From the NCBI GenBank assembly GCA_010015655.1, contig ML976679.1, forward strand, positions 598,346 to 662,345: a stretch of DNA of 64,000 nt, written 5' to 3'. The notes beneath the pieces were generated by a model. That model searched no databases and was not told the DNA's origin. It worked only from the letters and a program-made list of their open reading frames with translations. Below, one piece after another: positions 44,298-57,721 of this stretch. How positions within the stretch are numbered: position 1 is the first letter of the stretch; the number at the start of each line of letters is the position of its first letter. The DNA comes from Bimuria novae-zelandiae CBS 107.79 (Eukaryota; Ascomycota; Dothideomycetes; Pleosporales; Didymosphaeriaceae). The position numbers were made by a program, and so were the translations under genes.

Positions 44298-46187
44298 ATG
44301 ACGCGCACGCTTTCACGCGAGGATTACCAGGAGCTGGGAAAGTCGTACTACAAGCTCAAGCAATACGACAAAGCCATCGAGGCCTTCACCAATGGCATCG
44401 AAGCTTCGGCCGTTCCCAGCGCGACGCTCTACGACTACCGCGCCGCCAGCTACGAGAAACTCGCCGACTTCAATTCCGCCATCAAGGATGGCCGCGAGAC
44501 GATCCGGACACATAAACAGGACGTGCGGGGCTATTTACGCACTGCGAATGCGCTGATCAAGCTGAACAAGCTCGACACGGCGTTGAACATCTTCAAGTAT
44601 GGCATGAAGAACGTGCCCGTTGGCAACAAGGACTTTCAGGCATGCACACGGTCATGTAGAAGGAAGCACGCCCGTACTGATGTTTGATGCAGTTGCTTCA
44701 GCGTTCCCACGACAAGCTTACGCGTCAGCTTTCCCCGCCCAAAGCCATTGATCCCTTCACAATCCTCCCGGTGGAACTGGCGGAGATGGTCCTTGGATAT
44801 GTGTCTTTCAAGACCATAGTAAAGTGTCTTCGTGTCAGCAGAGGGTGGAAGGTAAGATATATTCTTTTTGCCCACCTGATAGAACATCCTCTCACAAATT
44901 TTGCAGAACTACCTGACCAAGCGACACAAGCTATGGGCCGAAATCGATTTCTCCGAGGCCACTCGACCCGTTTCGCGAGCGTCTCTTCGCAATGCCGTTC
45001 AATACAGCCAGAATACGCTGCATACCTTGATCGCCCATCGTGTACAGCACGTCGACATGCTGCGCAACATAGCGACCGCTTGTCAAAGTCTCCGTTCGTT
45101 GACTATCATGGAGTTTCCATATTTGGTATCAGGCTCGCTCATAGAAATAGCACAACGTGCACGGAATCTCAAAGTTCTGACTGTTCATTCAGAGGTCACC
45201 ATGGACACTATAGGCCAAATTTTACGACGACGGCCGGAGCTGGAACGGATTGACTTCAAAGACATCTCAACAGATTCTCAAACCGGTGTGACATGGGAGG
45301 GAGGTCCATTCACCAAGCTGGAGTATATCTCACTGCGAGGCTCTCGCGAGAAGCCTGGGAGGCGGCCATGCGGTTATCAAGTCATTGATCTCGTACAACA
45401 AGCACCGCAGTTGCAATGGCTCTATTATATCGACGGTAGACGGGATACCACGGCTGTGGCTAAATTCCATCAGACGAGCCTGAGAGGCCTGGTTTTGAAG
45501 AATGTCAATCTTCTACTTCCACGCCTTCCACCAACGTTGGAACATCTTGTTTTTGATCCACCTTCCGGTTTTGCTCACGATCTCGTCCTTGCTATAGGTC
45601 TTTCGGCCATGTCACGTACAAGTTCCCTTGTGTCTCTCACTCTGGGCGCCAGCATGACGTTATACCCAAGCTTTTTAACGACGCTCTTGGACCATGTAAA
45701 GCACGACGACGACGGAACACTGGAAACCCTGCAGGATGGAGCGCCTCTGCGGAGCCTTTCAATCAGCGGAGAAGTTTACGCAGAAGATGGCCAGGCGTCT
45801 GTCACGATAGATCACCAGGCGGTTGCCAAAGTAGCTGCTGCACCTCGAAGACTTCTAGTATCTACTTACCTCGCTACCTCGCCCCGCATTCTGACGCGTT
45901 CCCTGACGTCTTTGGAGGTTCCCGGGCTTCCGCTTACAGACGACGACATCCGTGTCATCACCGAATCGACGAGTCTGACATATATCGATGTTTCAAAGAC
46001 TGAAATCACGGGGTTTGGTATCAAGCAGCTAGCTGACCAGGCTCCCACGCTCCGTCACATCAAGGCTGATCATTGTCGAAATTTGAGCAGCAGAGACGCG
46101 ATCGAGTACGCGGAGAGCAAGGGTGTGTATGTGAGCTATACGATGGCCGAATCCGGAGGTAAGGGGCGCAAGGTGCGTTATGGATGA
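44298..46187 (+). CDS. TPR/F-box/LRR protein, Pof3/Dia2-like SCF ubiquitin-ligase subunit
   Basis: Three exons: 44298-44639, 44693-44851 and 44907-46187, giving 593 residues (S. pombe Pof3 is of similar length). Intron 1 begins GC rather than GT, a rare but known GC-AG type; the splice joins NKDFQ to LLQRSHDK in frame. Residues ~5-105 are TPR helices (YQELGKSYYKLKQYDKAIEAF). An F-box follows (IDPFTILPVELAEMVLGYV, ~135-175), then leucine-rich repeats to the C-terminus (SLTYIDVSKTEITGFGIKQL). Pof3 and Dia2 recruit substrates to SCF and protect replication forks and genome stability. The architecture is diagnostic; no defect seen. Confidence 0.9.
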
Positions 46188-46578
46188 TGTTCGTGGGAAG
46201 GGTGAATCCAGCTCGGGTCATATCATGAACCTGGAACACAAAAGGAATACGCAATAAACATTTCTATTGCAAGTGGGTGCGATGTGGGGTAGTCCATGCC
46301 AGAAGTTGAAGCCCTCTTGCGTAGAGTTGAAGTTCGGCCATCAGGACGTCGAGAGAAATCTTTACAACAGTCCCCGAGTTAGCCCAGGGTATACAATACG
46401 ACAGTTAAAATCTAGTTATTAGCTCAGTGCTGTATAGCCTGCCAAGAGCTTGACGTGAGGGCTTCAGCTGTAAGGGATATGCACGGGCCAGAGCTACTAA
46501 TAAGTCGTCTCTAACAGCTACCCCACAGCGCGCTCGTTCTGCAGCCACAATGTAGGGCTGCGACCATCGCCAGGCTCA

Positions 46579-48313
46579 ATGCCTACACGCGCAATCAAGG
46601 CAATTTTCTTTACGCGCTTTCACCATGAAAAAGGTACCTGCCTCCGCTCGCTCTTTCCCTGCGGTGGTGGTGCGCAACTTCCTAACACGTCAATGCAGGC
46701 TCCCGCGTCCTGCACCAGATCCCAGAGGGCAGCATAACGCCGTGCTCGTCCCTCTCGGCGCTCCGCAACCCGCTCTTCTCCTTCGATTCGGCGACGCCGT
46801 ACCTCATCCCGACGCAGCAGTTTTGCGATCGACTGCTCACGTTTTGCGTGAACCACTACCGCGTCATCGGGTACCCGGTGTGCATCCGTGAAGGGCGCTA
46901 CAGCCGCAATGAGTTCATCTTCAACTGGGCCGTGGTCGTGGAGGAGAGTTTGGCGGATTGGGTCGCATACGGAGAGGTGGTGAGGAAGGTTGGACGACTG
47001 TTGCGGGGTTTGGAAGAGCAAGGCGGATTTGTGTCAGGAGAGGAAGACGGCATGGGTGCGTGGGACGATGATAGCGAGGACAAGTCTTGGAGAATAGGAA
47101 GTGGAAGTAAGGTGTTTGCGCTGTGCGAGATGCTGTTGGAAGACTTGAACAATTACGCCGAGTGCATGATACCGATCGGTAGGCTGTCCTTCCACCTTCC
47201 TTCTCCTGGTACTGAACGGGGTGCTAATAAGAGGCGATAGACGACTCCAACACGATAAACCTCAAGCTCTTCCCGACGCGCCCGCCTCCGCCGCCCATCC
47301 ACGCGCACCAAGTGCCCATCCTGACCATCAGCCTGTCCGCCCTGTCGACGCCCATCTCGTCTGATCTGACCCTCACCCGCATCCTCCCATACATCGACGG
47401 CATCAACAGCGTCGCGCACATCGCCCAGCTCGCCGACACGGACCTCTCTCTAACGCGCAAGGCAATCCAGCACCTCGTCTTCTACGGCTGCCTCGTGCTG
47501 CTCGACATCTTCAGCTTCACCGCCGTCTACGCGCCGACCGCTGAGATAGGCGGCTTCATCGTCGACGCGGCTGCGCAAGAAGAATGCGTGCGCTACGTGC
47601 GCGTCCCCCGCGTGCGCTGGGGCGGCGGCAGTACCACGCGCGACCCATCCGTCTCCTCTGCGCGCGACTCGCAATCTTCAGTCTCCTCTCAGGCCTCAGA
47701 CACCAGCACGGCAAGCTCCACGCTTTCCACGCCGTCCAGCGGCGCTCCAGTCCTCCCCCACTCCTCCTACACGCACGACATCTCCCCCGAAACGCTCATC
47801 ACGCTGTACACGAGTCTACGCCAAGGCCTCCCTCTGCGCCAATGGGTACTGGACCACCTCGATTTACTCGGCGGCATCGACGTGCGGCGGCTCATCACAT
47901 TCGGCATAATAAAAGGCTTCCTATACCGCGTGCACAAATACGCCATCGCCACCTCCACCACATCCTCCCTCCCTCCCGCGCCGCCGACGAGTCTGCAATC
48001 TGCGCCTACTTCCACCGCTCCCTCCACGCATAGGAATGTCAGTGAGGCGTCGACGATACGGCTCCCCGCGCACAAAAATAGTGTGAGCAACGGGTTGTTT
48101 GCGCACGGTGGAGGTGGAGGGAGACTGGAGGAGATGTCGCGGCTGGATAGTATCGTTAGTGGGGAGGAGATGGGTGGGGAGATAGGGGGATTGGGCAGGT
48201 TTCTGGATGGGATGCATTGTTTTGATGAGATTTGTAGCGAGGTGGGGCAGGGGGAGAGGGTGGTGGAGGGGAGGGTGAAGGGGGCGGGGGAGGTGCAGGT
48301 TTTTAGTCGGTAG
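46579..48313 (+). CDS. NPR2: NPR2, SEACIT/GATOR1 subunit, TORC1 regulator
   Basis: Exons 46579-46633, 46699-47178 and 47241-48313 give 535 residues. The start MPTRAIKAIFFTRFHHEKGS and then QIPEGSITPCSS match the NPR2 N-terminal (longin-like) domain. FCDRLLTFCVNHYRVIGYPV, NEFIFNWAVVVE and FALCEMLLEDLNNYAECMIP are family hallmarks, and VPILTISLSALSTPISSDLT begins the C-terminal half. Low-complexity Ser/Thr and Gly/Glu stretches fill the last third. NPR2 with NPR3 and Iml1 acts at the vacuole as a GAP complex that lowers TORC1 activity when amino acids or nitrogen are scarce. The gene lies 391 bp after the Pof3-like gene and converges with the deaminase gene. Confidence 0.9.
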
Positions 48314-48592
48314 GGGTGGTGTGAGGATGAAGCGTTCACTTGCTAGGTTTATTAAGCGCGCTGATACACCGTTGAAGCGCTTGCGACTAGGCTGACCAGC
48401 TGGCTTGCTGGAAGTTGAGGCCGACGGCTAGAGTGCACAGTGGCCCTCACCGCAATGACAGATGATTCGCGGACAGGAACTCGAAAACTACATTGTGGCG
48501 TTGAAGCCTATCTCATCTATGGATCTCGCACCATGAAAAATCTAAACTTGATCCAAGCTGTTGAAGAAAAAACCTCACCCCTCCCATCCCCA

Positions 48593-50427
48593 TCACTCCT
48601 CCGGATTCGTATTCTCATCCACCCCATACTCATCCACGATCCACGCACAAAACCTCTCCCACCTTGTCGCCCACTCCTTCAGCCTCTCCGCGCGGATGCC
48701 CTTCCCCGTGCTCCCATCCTTGATACTCTGCACCCACTCCTTCTGCGAATAGTCCTCGAAGCTCGCCCACCTCACACTGTTCTCCGCTAGACTGCCCAAG
48801 CCCTCCAACCCCAGATTCTCCCACCCCTGGAGCGCCTGCCAGAAATCATGCGACATGCCGCTCACGCCCTGGCCGAGGATCGTCGGATCGTCGTTGCACA
48901 GGCTACACGGCACGCCCCTCGCCAGCAGCGCAGGCAGGGGATGGCTCATAATACTGCCACACAACCTGAGCACCTCATTACTCACGGGGCACGATTCGAT
49001 AAGGATTTTCTTCTCTTTAACCATGTCGATGAGGAGGGGGTGTTTGTAGAGGGAGAAGCCGTGGCCGATGCGGCGAGTACCGAGGAGGATGGCGTCGAAG
49101 AGGTTTTCGTCGACGGAGTCGCCGTCACCGAGGGTTTCGCCGGCATGGAAGAAGAAGGGGATGTCGACGACGGACTCGGCGCATTTTTTGCGGAAGTAGA
49201 AGAGGAGGGGGGAGAGGGAGGAGAGGGGGCGGCCGAGGTCTTCTTGGCCGACGAGGTCGTAGCCCGCGATTAGGGAGGGGAAGGAGAGTTTCATTTCGAT
49301 GCATGCGTTCATGCCTGGGGGGGTGGAGGGGGTTGTTAGAAGGACGGGGAAGGGGAGGGACGATAGAGGACTTACTGTTGACGATGGTGCGGTTGTCAAA
49401 GGCGCGGACGGTGGTCCAGATCATGCGGACGCCCCAGAAGTCCTTGCCTTCTTCGGATGCTTTGAACTTCTCAACTTCGTCTTCCATGTGGTCAAGCAAG
49501 TTGAAGAAGTCGCTATCCCAGTCTTCTTTGCCGAGACTGCGGTAAGGGGTGTAGAAGGCGGATCGGAGATCGACGTAGAAGGTGCCATCATCCAACAGCT
49601 GTTGGCACATCTTGCGAATAAACTTGCGGAAGATGGGCTCGTAGTAGATGATGGAGCCCAGAATTGGGAAACACGACATGAACTTGCGCCATACTTCATT
49701 CGGTCCTTCGTGATGCTTGAGGTGCTCTTCAGGCGTGATGGATGTGCGCATGCGGATCCACTCGATGAAGCCTTTCCGTCCGCCATCCGGAAAGTTGTCC
49801 GCTGCCATCACAAGCGGAACCTGCGTGTTTGCAGCATACTCGTCGCTCCAGATGGAAACATGGCTCTTGGCGTTGGTCTTGCTAAAGGTAAACGAGAATC
49901 CCGTCTTCAAGCGTGCCTGCTCACTTGACAGTGGTGCATCGCTGCGCACGCAAACACCGTCGGTAGCAAACGCCTCCTCGAGCGCCCAGTCGAGGTCTAC
50001 CATGGCCTCGAGATGGCAGTGCAGCAGGGCGCCTTTGGGCATCTTTTGCACAATCTTCCACAGCTTGCTCTTCTCCATGCGGTCCTTAGCGAGGTTGAAC
50101 ATCATGCCGGGGAAGACGTCGACGTGGGTGCTGGCAAGGCTGTCCTCGTACTCTTTGGTCCATAGGGTTTGCTGTTCCTCGAAACGGATCTGGGAGACGA
50201 TGGCACATGCTTCCTGGGCAGTGGGTGATAGATTCTCGCGGAAGTAGTGGTCTGAATGCTGTCAGACCTGTTCATGCTGGCGGTGGTATCTCTCACGGAC
50301 CGCTGCGCTGCTTCTTCTCTTGCTGTACCAGGGCATCACGGCCTTGCAAGTACTTTTGGATGAAGGGGTCACTGAGGCTGGGGACGCCCTCGGCCTGTTC
50401 CCACGAGTCGTCGGTTGCTACGGCCAT
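48593..50427 (-). CDS. CECR1/ADGF-type adenosine deaminase
   Basis: Exons 50427-50301, 50251-49376 and 49314-48593 give about 574 residues. Metal and catalytic motifs are complete: H120 and H122 in LLHCHLEAMVD, H391 and E394 in FFFHAGETLGDG, H419 in RIGHGFSLYKHP, and NDDPTIL near 475. The N-terminal helical region (QEACAIVSQIRFEEQQTLW) is typical of the ADGF/CECR1 branch rather than the short Ada type. No signal peptide at the chosen start, so probably cytoplasmic. The first intron uses a GTCCGTGAG donor, chosen because it keeps KKQRSDHYFREN in frame. It converts adenosine or a related nucleoside to inosine and ammonia. It is divergent from ATG2. Confidence 0.88.
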
Positions 50428-51101
50428 TATTTTTGTATGTGAGGGTGAATGTTGGAGTCAGCACGAACTTTCTTTACGGAAATTTATGGGCAAGGTTTTT
50501 GTCGCGTGTAGGGCGTGCAGGCTGCCGTTTCCGCATTGAGCCTCTTGAGGGGTGATGCCGCGGGTAAGCCGAGGCTGGACGATAAGGATGCGGCTAGCTT
50601 ATCGAGTCGCGGGGAACACTAGTTTTGACGCTACTGTCCGGCCTACGTGCTGTGCTGGTGACCACAGGCGTCGTCCACTACGACATCGCATCATCAGACG
50701 CCTCCCCTCGGCCCTCTGCTGCTTTGCTCCCGTGACTGTTCAGCCCATTGAGTCTATTCCCGCTATACTATCTTATCTAATACCCTAATATTCCATTCGC
50801 TCGGCGCTGCAAGCGCAGAGGGTCTGCTGCCGCCTGCACACGCGCTATAACCAACGCGCCCCCCAATTCAATTTGCAGACATCCTCCTTTCACTGCACCC
50901 TTCAACTACCTAATATTCACTCGCGATAGCACCATACTACACGGGACTCGCATCGCCAAGCCAAGCATCACCGCAGCGAAACGTGCGCGCGGTATTCAAT
51001 ATCACCTATGGGGTCGCTGTTAGCACCATAACCCTCCATTCGCCTGCCGAACAATCTCCCTCACCCGCAACGCACGGCACGGCACCACAACTACCGCAAT
51101 C
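50428..51101. promoter_or_regulatory. Shared divergent promoter interval (deaminase/ATG2)
   Basis: 674 bp between two divergent start codons, with pyrimidine-rich tracts near 50880-50940 and 51040-51060, before the ATG2 start, of the kind common upstream of fungal genes. No TATA box or known operator was identified with confidence. Confidence 0.45.
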
Positions 51102-54100
51102 ATGGCGTTTCTCTTTTCCGGTCTTTCTTCCGCCCTCGGCAAGAAGCTACTCCTGTTTGGCCTTCGACAAATCGACATCCTCGACAAGGATCCAGCCGAG
51201 TTCGTGAACTTTGAGGCTGGCAGGAAGACTACACTGGAAGTCAAGGATGTTGGTCTCCATGTCAAGGTAAGAACAGTCTCGTGTATCATAATCCCGTTGA
51301 ATGCTAACATCGTCCGACCTAGAAACTTGCGGCCCTTCTACACTTGAAGCTGCCCCCCGAGATCCTCCTGACCACCGCTCGCGCCGCACTCTTTCGCATA
51401 ACGTTCGAGTTCCAACTTGGCGTACCGCACATTACTATAGATATTGATGGCATCCGGATCCGTGCACGACTGGTAGAAGACGCCGGCACCGTTTCCAAGT
51501 CGCGAGGCACCGAGCGAACCCAACCCCGAGCTAGATCACCATCAGTGCGCCGCGACGCTACTTCGGACGATGAGGATGACCATTTACCCACAGTGGACGA
51601 TTTGACCAACTCATTTATTAGGGAAGAGCCGGAGGAGGAGCTCAAAGAGTTGGAACAGGAGCTGGAGTCTCAGTCGGCATACCTCCAGAACTCCGTCACG
51701 TCAAACAATGATGACGACGAGGAGAGCGTTGCGGGAATGGGAGCTCCCATAGCTCTTCCTCAATACTTTCGGAGCCTTCTCAACACGGCTCTGGATCGAT
51801 TACAGATTGTTGTGAATGACATCGATATCGAGCTGCAGGACCAAATACCCTCAACGCCTGATTCATCCACGGAAGAAGATGCATACACGTCCCTGAACTT
51901 CCACGTGGATCGCGTCGTTCTGGACTCTGTCACCGCCGAGGAACCCCGCATTAACATTTCTGCGTCGAAAGCCCCTCAAGACGCCCTGTCAAAACTAGGC
52001 AAGCGGCGGCTGCGTATCGAGAGTATCTGTGGACGGCTGGTTTCCGATGCTCAGAGTTTTGTCTCGGCCTCGCGTGTCTCCGTGCCACCCTCACCTGTCG
52101 ATACTCGCTCCGAGGTGTCATCAAGTGTTAGAACACAGAGCGAACCGACTGTTAGCGATACTGCTCACCACCCCGAGATTTTGGACCGGTCAATAGAAGG
52201 ATTATCGTCGGTCGCGGCTTCTGTGGATCAGCTTGCGCAGGCTACTTCTGAGCATGAAGAAATCCCTGATTATCAGCCAGAGCGTGTTCCGACGCCTGCA
52301 CCGCCATCGCCACGTCTTCAGCATTCGCTCATCTCCTCGGTACACACAACGGAAGAGGACCGATTTGCCGATGCTGATTCTGATGACGGTTTGGGACACA
52401 GCATAGCAAGCGATTCGAGCAGCAGCTCGCCCCACCGCGACCTCGGTGGGAGCAGTCATTTATATGACGATGGTGGTCTTTTGGACAATGCCATGTTTGA
52501 CTCCCACCTGGGTGCATATCAAGAAGGAGCTGGTTCGTTGGAGGGCACCGGCTCGAGCCATGAACAAGCACACTCCATGTTCTACGAGAGCCAGTCATCA
52601 TCTTCGAACCTACCGACTGTATCTATGCTAGGACAGCAGGTTGAATCATCCCACGCTAACGAACCTCCCTCTCAATCGATCAGTTTCGAACCGCCAAACT
52701 TCGAACGCGATTTGGAAGGTAGCCGGCAATCTGTTGGAGACAAGGCACCCAGCCCGATCGGAGAGCAGGCTATAACCGGTTCTGTGGTCAGCCAAGCACC
52801 CGAGCATAATGATTTGGCAGAGTCAATGATGTACAGCCATGAAGACGCCGAAAGCCTATACATGAGTGCCTTGAGTGCTGCGCCCGCTCAACACGGACAC
52901 GTGCCTGGGGGTTGGGAATCATCATCATCCGCCTCCAGTCACGACACTTCATCGGAAACATCTGCGGACGTTCCTGAGGAGATGATCGCGGGAAGCATTT
53001 TGCATCCTCAACCAGTCGTGGATGAAGGGTGCGAGACGCCGCGACCAATCAGTCCACAGAGCGTCTTCTCTTCGCCACGACAGACCCGTCGTGCATCCGC
53101 AGCAGCCCCGACCGACCCCTCCCAAACTCGGGATGAATCCAAGAAGTTGGTGGCCAAAGTCTTCTTGACTATCGATGAGGTCACGGTGTGGTTCCCGTTA
53201 GGGCTTGATGGGGACACCATGAGCGAATCCACGGTTGAAGCGTCAGGCATGGACTTCCACCCGTCGGGTATGACGGAAGATTCCATCTTTGAAACTATGC
53301 CTGGCTCCTTTTCTCATCACTATGCGTCGTCTTCTCGTAGGAAATCTACTGCTGAAAATGCAGCCCGGCGGCGTCCGGAGCATCGAGCCGGTCTCCCGCC
53401 ACAGAAGCCCTCGGCGAATGTGTCCGTGGAAGTTGGCACCGTACTTATCCGCCTCGACTTCTCCACAGGACATATAATGACCCAGATGCTCACCAAGGCA
53501 ATGGCTGCCCTGGCGGGGAATACTGATAACGCTCCAGAGAACGCGGCTAAGCCGGCCGAAGGGCCACAACCGGAGTCCCGTTCTAGTTTTGAACTTTCCG
53601 TGAAAGCCGTTTGCATTGCTTGGCGGGAACGATTGCTGACCGAATCGTTCTTAGAAAGTACTTCCCCTAGGTCCCCGCTTGATCAGGACCCTCGCGACGC
53701 CATCGTTAAGATCAGCATGGCTTCGATACATGGAGCAAGCCAAACGACAACATCAGACTCGCAGAGCAAGTTGCAAATCGGAAGGTTCGCATTGTCGTCC
53801 ATGACACATGAAATCATCACTTTCGAAAACAATCGTTCGAGGGCCCGTAGGTCTCTCAGCCATACCACGGAGCAACTGAAACATGATATGGAAGTGGTCT
53901 ACGAACAAAAGCAAGATCGTCGCTTGACTCTCATCACCCGCCCAGTCAAGGTCATGTTCGATTTGGAGAAGCTAGACGAATCTTTAAGTTCATTTGGCGG
54001 ATTCAGCGGGGTGTTGGAAATGAGCGCCTCGTTGAGTTCCAATGGCCGTAGCATCAGCCCTGCAACGTCTCCAGCTCCAGCTCGACCTCGCGGTGTACAT

Positions 54101-57100
54101 TTCGGAGATAGTCCGCCGGCTCCTGCAGTGAGTCCTTCGATTTTACCCAAGATCCAGGTGCAGTTCGGCGATGTGTCTTTTGTTCTCAAAGGCCGGAGCT
54201 GTGCTGTACAGCTACAGACCACCTCTGTCAAGCTTGCTATCCGTGGAAGCAATGTACGTATGAAGGTAGCTGACGCCCAATTTACTGGTCCATATACGGA
54301 ACAGGGTCAATCTGGCGCTCCGCTACTAGTTAAGGTCCAGGATACTACGATGAATTTTCTCTCCTCACCTGACGAGGTTGACCTAGACAAGCTCATCGAC
54401 ATGATCACACCATCTAAGGATCCCTATGAGAACGACGAGGACATCTTAATCGACACTCTGCTGCGACAGCGGAGTAAAGGCTCTGTTCTTCGTCTTGACG
54501 TGAAAAATGTCGACGTGCGTGTGACTGACACCGATGAACTACAAGCATTCGGCGTGCTAGGAGCGGAGATGGCCAAACTGTCTAAGATTACGAAGTATCT
54601 TCCGGACGACGACCGACCTGGGATTTTGACCCTTGCCAATGTCCAAAACGTCGGTGTCCGAGCTACAGTCAATGAACGCCTTGGAGATGTTTCCGTGGAG
54701 CTTCAGGATGCATCGGTAGCGCACGTCGGCATCCCCGCGTTGTTCGCCACTCAGATCGGTTCAGCCTCCGTCTGGCGAGAAGAGGAATACTTGATTCATG
54801 AGGTTGCCAAACTAGCAGATCAGGACCGGCTGCCGATGGTCATGATGCGTATCATCGGGGACGAGATGGAGCCCATGGTCAAGGCAAAGTTATTTAACCT
54901 TTGCGCCGAGTACCATGTCACCACCGTAATGGCGGCGCTTGGCCTTTCGGAAGATGGAACGGTCGACGACCTCGCCCTTGGCCTGGCTTCGTCGGTTGCT
55001 ACTGTGACCGGTGCAATACCGCCAGCACCCCTGAGCCGGCAGGAGTCTGCATCGAGCTCGCCGGCTACAGCCACGGCAAAGCCATTGCGTCTTGATCTTC
55101 TGTTCCGGAACTGTGCGCTTGGTTTGAACCCTCGCAAGATTACAGCGAAAGGACTGTTCGTTCTGACCGATGCGTATTTCATAGGACAACAGACTAATAC
55201 GACCGAATACGTAGTCAAGTTGGAACTACGTAAGGCGTCGTTCCAAGCCATCGACGATGTTGCACGACTATCGGAGAAGCAGGAACCTTCTTCACGGTCT
55301 TCGAAGACTGCCGGAACCAACGCTCAGCTTCGCGAGCTCCTCGCCCAAGGTTATATTACGCTGAGCTCAATCGCGGCTGCCAAGGTCATCGTCAATGTAT
55401 CCGGCGACGGCGAAGCTCAGCCCCAAACAGTCGACGTTGGGTTTGAGAATGAGTTGTTCGTGATTGAGTCTTGCGCAGATTCGACACAAACTCTCTTCGC
55501 TATTCTGGGTGGACTACAACCGCCAACTCCTCCATCGACGGCTGAACGCTATCGACCGACGGTTCCCTTGCGAGACATGATGGAATCATTTACTATGAAT
55601 GCCCTCGCTGACGACCCTGACGTTATTCCGGAAGACGAAGACGACGACGCTATTAATGTGGAAGGAGACGTAGAGGACTTCGAAGACAACGCCGATCTTG
55701 TCATTGATGAAGTGCCGACCAACAGGGACTATGTTGGCAGCATGTTCAATGCCAGCTCTCTACCTACTGACGAGGATCTGGGGGACAGTATGCTCGAACA
55801 GGACGACTTGGGTGCCCTGGCCACTCCACCCCTTACCCGCAAGCTTGGTGAGCCAGCCATGCTGGAGAGCTTTGAGGAACGTTACGAGGTGGCGCCCGGC
55901 CAGGAAGAGTTGGACTTTGACGACAACTACTTCAAAGACTCAGACTCTGATTACAAAGGCAAGGCTCGCAAATGGGACTCGTCGAACAACAAATATCAAC
56001 CGTCGAACGAATTCAAGGCTCCGAACGCTCCTTTGAAAGTCCAGATCCACAATATGAATGTGATTTGGAATCTTTTCGACGGGTATGACTGGCCAAAGAC
56101 TAGGGGCGAATTGGCACAGGCGATCGATGACATCGAAGCTCGAGCAGAAGAACGCCGACAACACGCTGAGACAGACGAAGACCTGGAGTTCGTGGAGGAA
56201 GGTCAACTCTTCAACTCCGTCTGGATTGGTGTGCCCATAAAAGATGGGAAAGGTGCGCTGGCGAAACATGTTATCAACGACATCAATGGTCGCGGCAACG
56301 GCAGTGATGACGCCAGCGAGACCGGCAGTTACGCCACATCGACTGCCACCCGAACTACCACAGCTACAGCACGGCCACGATCCAGCATATCGACGAAGCG
56401 CCTCCAGAAACTGGGACGCGGAAAGCACAAGCGTATTGCGTTCGAGATCCGGAACATCGCCGCGGATTTCGTGGTTTTTGAGCCCGGTTCTGGTGAGACG
56501 GTCAGCTCGGTCGACGTTCGGATTCAAGATCTGACGGTGTATGATCATATGCCAGCCTCAACCTGGAACAAGTTTGCCCTGTGTGACATCGAACCTGCCA
56601 AGCGCGAGATGAACCGGCCGATGGTGAACCTGGCGATCTTAACAGTTAAGCCAGCGGCGGATCTTGCAGCGACTGAATTGGTCATAGAAGTCAACATTCT
56701 CCCACTTCGTTTATATGTCGATCAGTTCGCCTTAGAGTTCATTCAGCGGTTCTTCGCGTTCAAAAACGAATCTCTTAACGATGGCTCTGCTCCGTCTGCA
56801 CCCTCTGAACAAGCCTTCATCCAGCGTTTGGATATCAAAACCGTGAGCCTCCGACTTGACTACAAGCCACGAAAGGTCGACTACCGTAGCATCCGCTCCG
56901 GTTCAACAAGCGAGTTCAAGAACTTCATGATTCTTGAAGAAACGCCGATCCTCCTTCGTCGGGCAATATTGTACGGTGTCAAGTCATTCGACGAGCTCCA
57001 CGATACCCTCAGTGATATTTGGACGCCCGATGTGATTCGGAACCAGCTCGGACAGGTGCTCTCTGGCGTCGCTGTAGCCCGTCCCATCGTCAACGTGGGC

Positions 57101-57721
57101 TCAGCTGTTGCGGATCTCTTCACGGTCTCGATGCGTGAGTACAAGAAAGACGGCCGTGCCTTGCGCGCTGTGCGCAAGGGAATGGGTGTCTTCGCGCGGA
57201 ACACGACAACCGAAGCGGCGCGGCTCATTGCCAAAACAGCGATCGGCGCGCAGAATCTCCTCGAGGGCGCAGAAGCCTTCATGAATCCCGATCGTCCATC
57301 GTCGTCCCGCGGCCGTTCTCAGGACTGGGAAGACCTTGCCGCGTCGGAAATGGATGAGCCGCGCGCCACTTCCAACTACGCGGATCAGCCTATCACTGTG
57401 AGCGCCGGCCTGCGCAGCGCAGCCCGACACTTCAAGAAGGACTGGGAGACTGCCCGGGACGCGGCTATCGCCATTCCAGGTGAGATCCAGGCCGATGGTA
57501 CCGGCATGGGCGCGGCCAAGGTAGTGGCTAGACGCATGCCGACGGTGGTGTTGCGGCCGCTTGCCGGGACGACAAAGGCGGTTTCCCGCACGCTGATGGG
57601 TGTGGGGAATGCGCTGGATAAAGACGCGCGCCGCAAGATTGATAATGTAAGTGCACCTTATCTCTAATCCTATGTGTAGGAACGCAACTAACGATGACTG
57701 CAGAAATATAAGACGTACTAG
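51102..57721 (+). CDS. ATG2: Autophagy-related protein 2 (lipid transfer)
   Basis: Exon 1 51102-51266, exon 2 51323-57646 and exon 3 57704-57721 give about 2168 residues, the normal size for filamentous fungi. The N-terminus (residues ~1-120) is a chorein/VPS13-type domain, with LKLPPEILLTTARAALFRIT after the first intron. Long acidic, Ser-rich, disordered parts occupy ~150-620. Near ~1600 comes an ATG2 central block (PLKVQIHNMNVIWNLFDGYD). The C-terminal ATG_C domain contains TPILLRRAILYGVKSFDELH and SGVAVARPIVNVGSAVADL. The last exon encodes only KYKTY. ATG2 bridges ER and phagophore and moves phospholipids with Atg9 and Atg18. The longest gene here, with no damage. Confidence 0.95.

Noticed and set aside
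47767..48339. 190-residue Ser/Pro-rich minus-strand frame
   Set aside because: Antisense of NPR2 exon 3 low-complexity sequence; no independent gene signal.
48848..49273. Acidic 141-residue plus-strand frame
   Set aside because: It is the antisense shadow of the adenosine deaminase exon, which has complete catalytic motifs.
54820..56548. Several antisense frames of 100-200 residues under ATG2
   Set aside because: They mirror the codon bias of the long ATG2 exon and show no domain.
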